NCBI GenBank assembly: GCA_025774205.1
Contig: JALGWK010000050.1
Location: forward strand, 1 to 12,696
Reading direction: 5' to 3'
DNA length: 12,696 nt
Origin: a bacterium
GTDB taxonomy: Bacteria; Blakebacterota; Blakebacteria; Blakebacterales; Blakebacteraceae
The position numbers and the translations under genes were made by a program. Shown here piece by piece: positions 1 to 7,611 of this stretch. The notes beneath the pieces were generated by a model. It did no database searches. It saw only the letters and a program-made list of their open reading frames with translations, and was not told where the DNA came from. How positions within the stretch are numbered: position 1 is the first letter of the stretch; each line of letters opens with the position of its first letter.

Positions 1-1366
1 CGTCGGGGAGCGGATCGCGGAACCGGATCCCGTTCAGGGCCCGGTAGATATCCTCACCGAATTTCGCCCAGTGGGCGGTCGAGACCACGATGAGGGGGGC
101 GCGGCCCCGTTGCCGCCGGCCCACCTCCCAGGCGACGGCGGTATGCGGATCGAACAGATATCCGGTCTCAAGGTGCATCTGCCTGATGGTACCGAGGGAA
201 TCGTCATTGGAGACCGAGTCGCCGGTGAACACATCCCTGATTGCCGTCATGGTCTCCCGGTCCGCTTCGAACCTCCCGGTCGCGGCCAGGTCCTCGGCCC
301 ACCTCCGGACGCGGCCGTCGTCTCCGCTCACTTCGAACAGGAGGCGTTCGAGATTCGAGGAGATGAGGATATCCATCGATGGGGAAGGGGTGCCGATCAG
401 TTCGCGTGTCGTGATGTCCCAGATGCCGGTGTCGAGGAATCGGGTGAGGGCGTCGTTCTCGTTGCTGGCGCAGATGAGGCGTCCGAACGGCACGCCGATC
501 CGCCTGGCGTACCAGGCGGCCAGCACGTTACCGAAATTCCCGGTGGGCACACAGATATCGACCGGGTCGCCCGGTCGGACTCCACCCCTCGCGGCCAGAT
601 CGGCGTAAGCGCTCACCCAGGAGGCGATCTGGATCGGGATCCGACCCCAGTTGATGGAGTTGGCCGAGGAGAGCCTGAGGTGATGACGATCGTGGATGTC
701 ACCGCTCCAGTCGTCATCCTCGAACATCGACTTCACCAGGCTCTGACAGTCATCGAAGGAGCCGCTCACCCCGATGACGGCCGAATTGCGGCTCTGGTGA
801 TGGAGCATCTGCAGCCGCTGAGTTTCCGAGATTCCAGTCTCCGGGTAGAAGACAACCATCCGACAGCGGGGAGTATCCGCGAATCCGGCCAGCGCCGCGG
901 AACCGGTGTCACCCGAGGTAGCGACCAGGATGAGCAGATCGTCGATATCCGCCCCGTCTTCCGCATGCATCCCGAGCGATTCGGCGATGAGTCTCGGCAG
1001 ACACTGCAGGGCCAGGTCCTTGAAAGCCGCGGTGGGACCGTGCCACTCTTCCAGGAGGAAGCTGCCGGATCCCACTTCCTTCAGGGGTGTGACAGCCGGA
1101 TCGTCGAAGGCTCCACCGAAGGCGGCGGCGGTCGTCGTGGCGATCCGGTCATCCGGGATGTCGGGACGGAATGCCTCGAGGACGCGGGCTACACGGCGAT
1201 GGTACGGTTCATTCGCGAGGGCGAGGATCTCCGGCAGGGGCAGGGAGGGCAGCGACTCCGGAAGGTGGAGTCCGCCGCCCCCCGCGAGACCGGTGAGGAT
1301 GACTTCAGAGAACGTGGGTCGGGAGGGATCGAGCCCCCTGGTGTCCCGGTATCTCAGGACCTCCAT
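1..1366 (-). CDS. thrC: Threonine synthase (3' end outside window)
   Basis: Last step of threonine biosynthesis: PLP-dependent conversion of O-phospho-L-homoserine to L-threonine and phosphate in the cytosol. The window holds 455 codons with no stop; the gene continues past base 1. Seen in the translation: an N-terminal threonine-synthase segment (TFSEVILTGLAGGGGLHLPE, residues 18-37), the PLP lysine in GPTAAFKDLALQ (K116), the phosphate-binding loop SGDTGSAAL (151-159), SFDDCQSLVK (203-212), NSINWGR (236-242), VPTGNFGN (273-280) and STAHWAKFG (429-437). These motifs and the length fit the E. coli/yeast-type family (about 430-510 residues). The family usually has Pro in TAHPAKF; here it is Trp. 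The ATG at 1366 is chosen because homology begins at once; a weak GAAGGG lies about 12 bases upstream. It starts 40 bases after the stop of the barrel gene 1407..2702, so it may be read from that gene's transcript. Family motifs are established; cotranscription is inferred. Confidence 0.96.
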   Translation of the reverse strand, partial: MEVLRYRDTRGLDPSRPTFSEVILTGLAGGGGLHLPESLPSLPLPEILALANEPYHRRVARVLEAFRPDIPDDRIATTTAAAFGGAFDDPAVTPLKEVGSGSFLLEEWHGPTAAFKDLALQCLPRLIAESLGMHAEDGADIDDLLILVATSGDTGSAALAGFADTPRCRMVVFYPETGISETQRLQMLHHQSRNSAVIGVSGSFDDCQSLVKSMFEDDDWSGDIHDRHHLRLSSANSINWGRIPIQIASWVSAYADLAARGGVRPGDPVDICVPTGNFGNVLAAWYARRIGVPFGRLICASNENDALTRFLDTGIWDITTRELIGTPSPSMDILISSNLERLLFEVSGDDGRVRRWAEDLAATGRFEADRETMTAIRDVFTGDSVSNDDSLGTIRQMHLETGYLFDPHTAVAWEVGRRQRGRAPLIVVSTAHWAKFGEDIYRALNGIRFRDPLPD

Positions 1367-1406
1367 GTCTGCTCGAAACCCTTCGTGCCCGGGTGTTCGC
1401 TCCCCG

Positions 1407-2702
1407 TTACCAGCTGACGCCGAACTGGACCCGTGGAGAGATCCTCTTCTGGGACCGGAATCCGGGGATGCTGCCGTCCCAGATATACGACCACTCGTAC
1501 CGCATCATGACCGTCATGAACTTGTTGGGACTCCAGCCCACGTCGGCAATCGTCAGGGCATCCTCGTCCAGCTTGAAGAGATCGCCGCCATCCTGGATGT
1601 TCTGCTTCACATGGTAGGCCTGAAGCACGATCCCCGGCAGCAGCTTGGTGGCGTCGGCATGAAGGATGAACTGGTCACCCATCGTCGACTCGCCGGTGTC
1701 GAAATACATCCCGCTCAGGCTGATGCGTCCCAGGACGGTACCGGTCAGTTCTCCGTACCAGCCGTCCGTCTTCGGCTGCAGTGGGAGATCGGCCATGATC
1801 GAGATCTTGTTCACATCCCAGAGGGGACCGATCAGGCCGGCGGTGAAGCCCTCGCTCAGGTTCCGCTTCTCGAACTTGGCGCCGATGGCGAAGAGTCCGG
1901 CGATTCCCCTGATATCGGTCGCGATCCCCAGGGCGGTTCCGTTGCCGTGATCCTGGGAGTCCCAGCTCTTGATGCTCGACCAGTCGAAGTAGAGGTAGAG
2001 GTCGAACATGTCGTTGTGGAGAAGAGGCTGCTCCAGGTCGAAGCCGAAGATGTTGACCGGCTCGGTCAGCATGGCGTTCTGGTCGGTGATCATGGTCAGA
2101 CCGACGGCAAAGTTGCTGAGGACCGGGATCTCCTTGCCGAGGAGACGGCCGCGCACGCCGTAGAGTCCGGCATTCCCGAGATCGCTGATCATCGACTCGA
2201 ATCCGACCTTCTTGAGATCGATGTCGAGCTGGGCGCCGAGTGTCGGGTTCTGAAGGTCGAGGTTGTTGTTGTAGTAGTAGACCGAAAAGCCGTGCCCGAA
2301 GAGGGTGTTCGACAGCTCCCCGACCCGCGCGTAGAAGGGATCACGCTTCACTCCGTAACGCACGTACCGGAAGAGTCGGGTGAAGTCCCGGCTCGAGTCC
2401 CAGTCGACCTTGCGCAGTTCGAAGGTCTCGGCATCGAAGAGAAGGGGGATGCGGAGTCCCACGCCGATCTTCCCGAAGGCCAGTTCCGGCTCCAGGTTGA
2501 AGCTGAAATAGGCCTGGTCACCGATCCAGGTCATACCGGGGCTGAATTTCAGGCTTCCGCCGCTATCCTGTCCGGGCGGCAGCTGGAATTCACTGAATTG
2601 CGCCCGGGCCGTCCCGCCCGCCGGCAACATGATCATGAAGGCCAGCGCCAGCGTGACCACGGCGCCGGTGGTCACCTTCTTCATTCCTGTTTCGACATTC
2701 AC
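1407..2702 (-). CDS. Outer-membrane beta-barrel protein, unknown family
   Basis: A 431-residue exported protein. Residues 1-34 form a signal peptide: basic MKK at 7-9, hydrophobic core about 13-27, and an ARA|Q cleavage site after residue 34. The mature part is rich in alternating aromatic/hydrophobic and polar strands with Gly/Asp turns, for example GDQAYFSFNLEPELAFGKIGVGLRIPLLF read in two stretches near residues 61-90, and RYVRYGVKRDPFYARVG near 111-128. It ends in VQFGVSW, and a C-terminal aromatic is the usual recognition signal for BAM-inserted barrels. I do not recognise a named family. Similar 'hypothetical outer membrane protein' sequences are common in FCB-type genomes, so porin-like or structural roles are possible but unproven. 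The start is GTG at 2702 with a well-spaced GGGAG upstream. The in-frame ATG at 2684 (residue 7) has its AGGA directly abutting it, too close to serve. It has its own candidate promoter and is followed 40 bases later by thrC. Confidence 0.82.
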   Translation of the reverse strand: MNVETGMKKVTTGAVVTLALAFMIMLPAGGTARAQFSEFQLPPGQDSGGSLKFSPGMTWIGDQAYFSFNLEPELAFGKIGVGLRIPLLFDAETFELRKVDWDSSRDFTRLFRYVRYGVKRDPFYARVGELSNTLFGHGFSVYYYNNNLDLQNPTLGAQLDIDLKKVGFESMISDLGNAGLYGVRGRLLGKEIPVLSNFAVGLTMITDQNAMLTEPVNIFGFDLEQPLLHNDMFDLYLYFDWSSIKSWDSQDHGNGTALGIATDIRGIAGLFAIGAKFEKRNLSEGFTAGLIGPLWDVNKISIMADLPLQPKTDGWYGELTGTVLGRISLSGMYFDTGESTMGDQFILHADATKLLPGIVLQAYHVKQNIQDGGDLFKLDEDALTIADVGWSPNKFMTVMMRYEWSYIWDGSIPGFRSQKRISPRVQFGVSW

Positions 2703-2709
2703 GTTAGCA

Positions 2710-2714
2710 CTCCC
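2710..2714 (-). promoter_or_regulatory. Ribosome binding site fixing a GTG start
   Basis: GGGAG on the minus strand, seven bases before the GTG at 2702..2700. It favours this GTG over the in-frame ATG at 2684, whose only purine tract (AGGA) touches the start codon. Confidence 0.55.
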
Positions 2715-2771
2715 GTTTCGGGCTTACAGCGGCTGGTGAGTCCCGTTCCTGCCGTCTCAGACAGACCGACT

Positions 2772-2801
2772 ATTGTAGCGCCCATCGGCGGATCATGCCA
2801 G
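2772..2801 (-). promoter_or_regulatory. Candidate sigma-70 promoter for the barrel gene (and possibly thrC)
   Basis: Minus strand: CTGGCA (complement of 2796..2801) as -35 with four of six consensus bases, an 18-base spacer, and TACAAT (complement of 2772..2777) as -10 with five of six. It lies about 70 bases upstream of the GTG start at 2702 and just downstream of a candidate terminator, a sensible order for the start of a new transcription unit. No transcript data; housekeeping promoters in this lineage may differ from E. coli. Confidence 0.4.
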
Positions 2802-2809
2802 TGATGAAG

Positions 2810-2829
2810 AAAAACGCCTCTTTCGAGCG
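2810..2829 (-). terminator. Weak intrinsic terminator after the lipoprotein gene
   Basis: On the minus strand CGCTC-GAAA-GAGGCG is followed by five T. The stem is five pairs with one bulged G and a stable GAAA tetraloop. It lies about 44 bases after the stop at 2873 and before the candidate promoter of the next gene. The short bulged stem makes it a modest terminator at best. Confidence 0.4.
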
Positions 2830-2872
2830 TGACCGGGAGTGTGAGCGCAGGGGTGCACTCAATTGGTGGGGA

Positions 2873-3802
2873 TCAGCCCCCGATAGCGGCCTCCAGCTCC
2901 ATGATCGCAGTCATGAGGGCGGCTCCGTAGGTGCCGTAGCTCTCTCCACCCACCGACCAGGAGCCCGAATCGGCGGGATCGAGGCCGTTGGCGGGATCGA
3001 GGATGTCCACCTGGGCCTGGGCCTCGTCGAACCATTCCTCGCCCTGCCGGAAATAGCACTGGGCCAGCAGGAGATGCATGTCACGGTAATCGATGGAGGT
3101 CAGGTGGCTGAACTCCCAGTCGGGATCGCCGGTGACGACGGTCAGAGCGTGACTGATCGCGGACGGGAGATCGGGGACCCCCCTGAAAGCGACCGCGAGA
3201 CCGGCGTCGGCATCCACCGTGGTCAGGCCTTTCGCGATCGCCGCCTGCAGTTGTACCCGCGCGTTCGAAAGATCATCGCGGAGGAGGTGGGTCCAGCCGC
3301 GCCCGAGGTAGGCCTCGGTGTAGTTCTCATTGAGGTTCAGGGCTATCTGGAATTCCAGCAGCGCGTCCGTGTACTCCCCGGCGGTGAAGGCGGCCCAACC
3401 GAGGGAGGTGGCATACGCGGCCGAAGTCGGTTCAGCGTTGACCGTGATACTGCGGTCACTCTCGTTGCCTGTCTCATCGACCGCTGAAACGGCGAAGTAA
3501 TACGTCGTTCCGGGATTGAGTCCGCTGAAGAATCTGGAGGTCTGGACCAGCTCCTCACCGAGGTCGACGAGCGAGTCGGACCGGGTTCCCATGTAGATGA
3601 GATAGTGCAGGAAGTCAGGTTCGAGGTTTCCCAGCCAGAACACCTTGACCATGGTGCCGGTCACCGATGTCAGCACCCCGCGGGGAATCGCCGGAGAGGT
3701 GGTGTCAGCGCCCGAACCGTTCTTTCCGCAGGCACCGATCGACAGCATCATCACCACCAGGAGGAATGCCGCTCCCTGCTTCACGTTGCTTGTCTCTCTC
3801 AT
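2873..3802 (-). CDS. Lipoprotein with fibronectin-III domain and TPR repeats
   Basis: A 309-residue predicted lipoprotein. Hydrophobic residues 11-24 end in a lipobox, SIGAC, with Cys25 as the lipid-modified residue, so it is expected to be anchored on the inner or outer membrane facing the periplasm or surface. Residues about 38-125 read as a fibronectin type III domain, with the typical SGLNPGTTYYFAVSAVDETG strand pair at 93-112. Residues about 131-200 form two TPR-like helix pairs (AGEYTDALLEFQIALNLNEN at 141-160, then DDLSNARVQLQAAIAKGL), with weaker helical repeats to about 265. The C-terminal ~40 residues are Gly/Ser-rich. FN3 and TPR modules usually mediate protein contacts; no catalytic motif is visible. 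The ATG start overlaps the stop of the upstream propeller gene (ATGA, 3799..3802) and has no clear Shine-Dalgarno, which suggests translational coupling and joint function. The partner is inferred, not shown. Confidence 0.85.
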   Translation of the reverse strand: MRETSNVKQGAAFLLVVMMLSIGACGKNGSGADTTSPAIPRGVLTSVTGTMVKVFWLGNLEPDFLHYLIYMGTRSDSLVDLGEELVQTSRFFSGLNPGTTYYFAVSAVDETGNESDRSITVNAEPTSAAYATSLGWAAFTAGEYTDALLEFQIALNLNENYTEAYLGRGWTHLLRDDLSNARVQLQAAIAKGLTTVDADAGLAVAFRGVPDLPSAISHALTVVTGDPDWEFSHLTSIDYRDMHLLLAQCYFRQGEEWFDEAQAQVDILDPANGLDPADSGSWSVGGESYGTYGAALMTAIMELEAAIGG

Positions 3803-6800
3803 CGGATGTAGAGCGCTTTCCGGGTGAACATCACCCCGTCGACATGCAGCGTGATCAGGTAGACTCCGGTCGCCACCTCCCGACCGCTGTCATCCCGTCC
3901 CTGCCAGGTGACCACGTGGGCGCCCGGTCCTTCGGTGCCGTCGACCAGGGTCCGCACCCGCTGGCCCCTGGTGTTGAGGATCTGGAGCTGTACCCGGGCC
4001 GGTCGGGCCAGGGAATATCTGATCATCGTCGATCCGTTGAACGGGTTCGGGTAGTTCTGCCCGAGACCCGTGGTGTGGGGCACCAGAGTGCCGGCGTCTG
4101 ATGTCGATCTCAGCCGGTAGATGCCGAACCGCGTGATCGAGGCCTCGACCCGCTGACGCGACTCATCAACGTATGACGGCAGCGGTTCCCACCCTTCTCC
4201 CGTTCTCCGTTCGATGATCAGGGAGGACGCAGCACGCGCTCCCAGCTCCGCCCGATCCCAGGTCAGCAGAAGACGGGCCTCCCGGCTGAGGATCCGTTCA
4301 CCGGGCAGCAGCGACCAGATGGCCAGCACATCCTCGTCGGCCGTGAGCGATTGACGCGTGATGCCGTCCCGGTCACTGACGCGCAGGAGCAGCGCTCCGG
4401 GCGTGGAGGGGTCGGCATCCATCCTCCTGGCCACCACGTATTCCGGTGTTCCGAGAGCCCCGGCGGGGAGGGAGAGGAGCAGGGCCCCGTCGGCAGTCGC
4501 CAGGGCTGTCGCGGACGACCCGCCGAGGAGCTGGGCTTCGAAGTTGAACACCGAAGTGGAATCGTTTCCGGCGAAATCGGAGGCCTGGATAGTAATGGCA
4601 TGGGTCCCCGGAGCCTGGATCCTGTAATCGGCCTGGTAGATGTTCCCCTCCGTGGTGCTGATGGTCGAGAGGGGGAGGGCGGCGGAGTTGACCTCAACTA
4701 CCGGCGTCTGGGGCAGGACCTCCGAAGGGACGAAATAGAGATCGAGGTAATCGGGGAGGACGCTGTTCCGGTGGAGGCCGAAATCGAACCGGGGGGGGGT
4801 CGTGTCACCCTCAAGTACCGACGCGCTCACCAGGGGACGTTCCCAGACTCCCAAGCCGTGGGTGGCGGCCCGGATCGACCAGTTCACCGGTGAGATGCTC
4901 AGGTCGAGGATCTGCGCAGCGGTGGGCATACCGGTCGTGAACGGTTCCCAGGTCACCCCCGCGTCGGGCGAGAACCAGACCCCGAAATCGGAGCCGATAT
5001 AGAAATGATTCCGGTCGTACGGATCGATGACGAAGGCCGAGGTCGGAATGTCGGGAAGCTGACCGACTCCCAGTGAATCCCAGCTTGCGCCTCCATCGGT
5101 GGTGCGATAGAGGTGGGGAGTGCCGAAACCGGAGAGGGTGACGAAGGCCACGTCATGGTCCCAGTAGGCAGTCTCGACATCCATCGGGTAACGGTCGGGA
5201 AGGTTCCCGGTGACATCAGTCCAGCTGCTGCCCCCGTTCTCAGACCTGAACACCCCGGCCCTGGTCGGGGGATCGGGTACCGTCCCGGCCCAGAGGATCG
5301 AGGGATCGCTGGAGGAAACCGAGATCGAGACGACCGGAGCCCCGCTCAGTTCGGAAGCGCCGGACGGCAGGACCCAGGAGTTGGATCCCTGGGCGTAGTT
5401 GATCGTCTTATAGACCCTGGTCCGACCGGTATAGAGGATGGCGGGGTTCGATGGCGCCTGCGCGATTGGCGCGATGAAGCAGACCGCAGTTTGGTCATAA
5501 TAGGCATTATAGCTCGTAAACGTTCGGGTGTTCCCGCGGTTGAAGGACTGATAGATGGCGCCCCGCTGGGAGGAGCCGATGATGTAGTTTGGATCTGTCG
5601 CGTGGAGCGCGGTAGCTCCACCGTCGCCGCCGAAGATGCGTTTCCAGTCGGTCGTGCCTTCATAGAGTACGGTACTGTTGTCCTGCAGACCGCCGATGGC
5701 GAGATCGGCCGTGATGAGCGACGAGGAAAAGCCGTAGTAGAACTGGGCCGTCTGGTAGCCGCCGTTATGAGCGGTGAAGGAATCGCCGAAGTTGCTGGTT
5801 GAAAACACTCCCCCGTCATTTCCCCAGTAAAAGGAATTCGGCGAATACGGTTTTCGGGCGAATGCGTGGTGGTCGGCGTGGGAATAGTGCTCGCTTAATC
5901 CTTCATCCGGATCTCCGGCAGCTACATACCCTCTCCTCCAGTCATTCCATTTGGTGATCCTGTCGAAGCTGCGGCCGCCATCGGTTGACCTGTACGCATC
6001 AACACCGGCAACAATTACCTTTGAGGAATCGGTCGGGTGAACGATCACGAAATGTGAAAACCAGCCCTGATACTTGGAAATGATGTTATAGCCATGAGGA
6101 GCGAGGTTGTTGTAATACAGCGTGTCTGCGCAGCAGTATTCATATGTCCCGGTAGTGTTATTCCACCTCGCGTCATTCCAGGTCAGTCTTTCCCAGGTCT
6201 CACCATGGTCGAGACTGCGATAGAGCGCGACCCCGGTTGAGTCCGAATCGCTGAACATGTTCGCCACGTCGGCATAGATGACATTCGGAGCAGCTTGATA
6301 AATATCGAGCATGGTCTTGCCGGTCCAGCTCAGTGGCAGCACATTTCCACCATCATTCAATTTCGTCCAGCTGTCCCCGCCGTCATATGACCGATAGATC
6401 CCGATCCCGCCCCCGGAAGGGGTTTCCAGATTGCCGCAGGAGGCATAAAGCGTGTCGGACTGGTCCGGATTCACGGCGATGTCCACCGCCATCTGGACAT
6501 CAAGGACAGGAATCCAGGTCATCCCGGCATCAGTGGTCCGATAGACACCCTCGCTGGTGCCGGCCCAGACCCGGGTGTGGTCGTGGGGGTCGATGACGAT
6601 GTCGTGCACCCCCCGTCGCTCGTCGTAACTCCAGTCGATGCTCTTGGTCCAGGTCAGGCCGCTGTCGGTGCTCTTCAGGAGGCCGATCCCGTAACTGCCG
6701 CGGGTGGTGCGGATGTAGATGCTGCCCATGGAGTTGGCGCGGTTGTACACCTCACCGGTCCCGATATAGACGACGCTGGTGTCGGCCGGATCGATCGCGA

Positions 6801-7305
6801 TTGAATGGACTCCAAGTACGGGAAAGCCGGTGTCGATGTAATGCCAGGCATTGGCGCCGCTCCCCCCGTTGTCGGTGCGCCACAATCCCCCGGTGGCCCC
6901 ACCGGCATAGATGATTTCCGTGTTGAGCGGATTAAAAGCCAGGGAAATGGTGCGGCCACCAAGGTTCTTCGGGCCGATCGGGGTCCAGGGGTCTGGGACA
7001 GTATAGGCATCGGCGGCGCTGCCGGCGGTCCGGGCTCGCGCGTACATGAGCGCCGGTTCAATCTGCCGGAAGGCGCTCGAGTACGCGCCGGGAGGGATGT
7101 CTTCCAGCGGATAGGCGCGTTGGGCAGTCATGAACTGCATCGCGGCCATGGCGTCACTGAGCGGTATCATCGCCTCCGGGGCGTCGCTCCCCGGTGATCG
7201 GGAGCGGAGCCCGAAGATCACCAGGCTCACGATGAGCGCGATGGCGATGATGGGGATCGCTCCCGGAGAGGGGATCATACGGGATCGCGGTCGTGGTTTC
7301 TGCAT
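3799..7305 (-). CDS. Secreted Asp-box (sortilin/VPS10-like) beta-propeller protein with C-terminal sorting domain
   Basis: A 1168-residue exported protein. The N-terminus is basic (residues 1-9) and then hydrophobic (about 16-33), a signal peptide or membrane anchor without an obvious cleavage site. From about 106 (PWTPIGPKNLGGRTISLAFN) to about 825 it is a multi-bladed propeller of the VPS10/BNR type. Eight Asp-box motifs (S-x-D-x-G-x-T-W type) are visible near residues 212, 257, 306, 364, 440, 688, 735 and 779. The family motif GNDGGVF is at 495-501 and GGLQDNST at 538-545. An Ig-like region (about 836-924) and a further beta-rich domain follow. The last ~90 residues (QNYPNPFN at 1083-1090 to the Arg end) match the FlgD-like/T9SS type A sorting tail, pointing to export to or across the outer membrane. 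Start ATG with GAGGG eight bases upstream. Nothing shows sialidase catalysis, so substrate or ligand is unknown. Coupled by ATGA to the lipoprotein 2873..3802. Confidence 0.88.
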   Translation of the reverse strand: MQKPRPRSRMIPSPGAIPIIAIALIVSLVIFGLRSRSPGSDAPEAMIPLSDAMAAMQFMTAQRAYPLEDIPPGAYSSAFRQIEPALMYARARTAGSAADAYTVPDPWTPIGPKNLGGRTISLAFNPLNTEIIYAGGATGGLWRTDNGGSGANAWHYIDTGFPVLGVHSIAIDPADTSVVYIGTGEVYNRANSMGSIYIRTTRGSYGIGLLKSTDSGLTWTKSIDWSYDERRGVHDIVIDPHDHTRVWAGTSEGVYRTTDAGMTWIPVLDVQMAVDIAVNPDQSDTLYASCGNLETPSGGGIGIYRSYDGGDSWTKLNDGGNVLPLSWTGKTMLDIYQAAPNVIYADVANMFSDSDSTGVALYRSLDHGETWERLTWNDARWNNTTGTYEYCCADTLYYNNLAPHGYNIISKYQGWFSHFVIVHPTDSSKVIVAGVDAYRSTDGGRSFDRITKWNDWRRGYVAAGDPDEGLSEHYSHADHHAFARKPYSPNSFYWGNDGGVFSTSNFGDSFTAHNGGYQTAQFYYGFSSSLITADLAIGGLQDNSTVLYEGTTDWKRIFGGDGGATALHATDPNYIIGSSQRGAIYQSFNRGNTRTFTSYNAYYDQTAVCFIAPIAQAPSNPAILYTGRTRVYKTINYAQGSNSWVLPSGASELSGAPVVSISVSSSDPSILWAGTVPDPPTRAGVFRSENGGSSWTDVTGNLPDRYPMDVETAYWDHDVAFVTLSGFGTPHLYRTTDGGASWDSLGVGQLPDIPTSAFVIDPYDRNHFYIGSDFGVWFSPDAGVTWEPFTTGMPTAAQILDLSISPVNWSIRAATHGLGVWERPLVSASVLEGDTTPPRFDFGLHRNSVLPDYLDLYFVPSEVLPQTPVVEVNSAALPLSTISTTEGNIYQADYRIQAPGTHAITIQASDFAGNDSTSVFNFEAQLLGGSSATALATADGALLLSLPAGALGTPEYVVARRMDADPSTPGALLLRVSDRDGITRQSLTADEDVLAIWSLLPGERILSREARLLLTWDRAELGARAASSLIIERRTGEGWEPLPSYVDESRQRVEASITRFGIYRLRSTSDAGTLVPHTTGLGQNYPNPFNGSTMIRYSLARPARVQLQILNTRGQRVRTLVDGTEGPGAHVVTWQGRDDSGREVATGVYLITLHVDGVMFTRKALYIR
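4791..4799. repeat. Nine-base G/C homopolymer inside the propeller gene
   Basis: Nine G on the plus strand read as nine C in the coding strand, encoding the Thr-Pro-Pro-Arg junction (about residues 836-839) between the propeller and the following Ig-like domain. The frame is intact as written. Such tracts are prone to slippage and to sequencing error. Confidence 0.8.
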
Positions 7306-7327
7306 GCGGTTATCCCTCGTAATACCT

Positions 7328-7342
7328 CGCGTCCGGGACGCG
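7328..7342. repeat. Perfect inverted repeat in the leader of the propeller gene
   Basis: CGCGTCC-G-GGACGCG, seven-base arms around one central base; a G:T pair and a C:G pair outside would extend it as RNA. It lies 23-37 bases upstream of the ATG at 7305 and just upstream of its Shine-Dalgarno. It could be an operator for a dimeric repressor or a leader hairpin. Function is inferred only. Confidence 0.5.
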
Positions 7343-7489
7343 GGATCATGGCCTCAATCAGGATGCCGCTCCCATAGGTGGGACCGATCCTGCGGCACGA
7401 CCCTTGATTCTATCCAATTTCGGGTCAGGAGCCTACTGGTAGAGGGAAATAATCCCAGAATTCCTGTAACCAACACGGTTCGCGATTCA

Positions 7490-7495
7490 TATATA
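7490..7495 (+). promoter_or_regulatory. Possible -10 element for the efflux operon
   Basis: TATATA sits in the most AT-rich patch of the divergent region, about 117 bases before the ATG at 7612. A matching -35 is poor (TAACCA at 17-base spacing, three of six). Recorded as the best available candidate only. Confidence 0.22.
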
Positions 7496-7611
7496 GGTAC
7501 AGAGCAGAGCGTATGAAGAACACCCGTCCGCCTTCATTGCGGCATAGATACGTCTTCCCTCCCAGATGTGAAGACATTCCCGGGACATGATCCTGAAGCG
7601 GAGAACGCGGG

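Larger units (their letters stand above)
7306..7611. other. Divergent intergenic region between the surface-protein operon and the efflux operon
   Basis: The 306 bases separate the outward-facing starts at 7305 (minus) and 7612 (plus), so both operons must be started from here. I see no convincing gene. Present are an inverted repeat at 7328..7342, a minus-strand TAGAAT at 7407..7412 that could be a -10 (no good -35 at the right distance), an AT-rich CATATATA island at 7488..7495, and a small dyad AACC-N5-GGTT at 7468..7480. None is strong enough to name a regulator. Confidence 0.7.

Noticed and set aside
71-1417. 448-codon open frame on the plus strand
   Set aside because: Antisense to thrC, whose motifs (PLP lysine, SGDTGSAAL, VPTGNFGN) are unmistakable; no recognisable domain in the plus-strand reading.
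906-2804. 632-codon open frame on the plus strand
   Set aside because: It lies antisense to thrC and the barrel gene, both supported by clear family motifs or a signal peptide and barrel pattern. Its translation is low-complexity Glu/Val/Gly/Arg text typical of GC-rich shadow frames.
2795-3487. 230-codon plus-strand open frame
   Set aside because: Antisense to the FN3-TPR lipoprotein, which has a lipobox and repeat structure; the plus-strand product shows no signal, domain or ribosome site.
3799-7305. Sialidase (neuraminidase) function for the Asp-box protein
   Set aside because: Asp-boxes are shared by many propellers. I see no arginine-triad (FRIP-type) catalytic arrangement, and the layout fits the VPS10/sortilin-like non-enzymatic group better.
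7468-7480. AACC-N5-GGTT dyad as an operator for an efflux regulator
   Set aside because: Four-base arms are expected by chance at this length, and no regulator gene is adjacent in the window.
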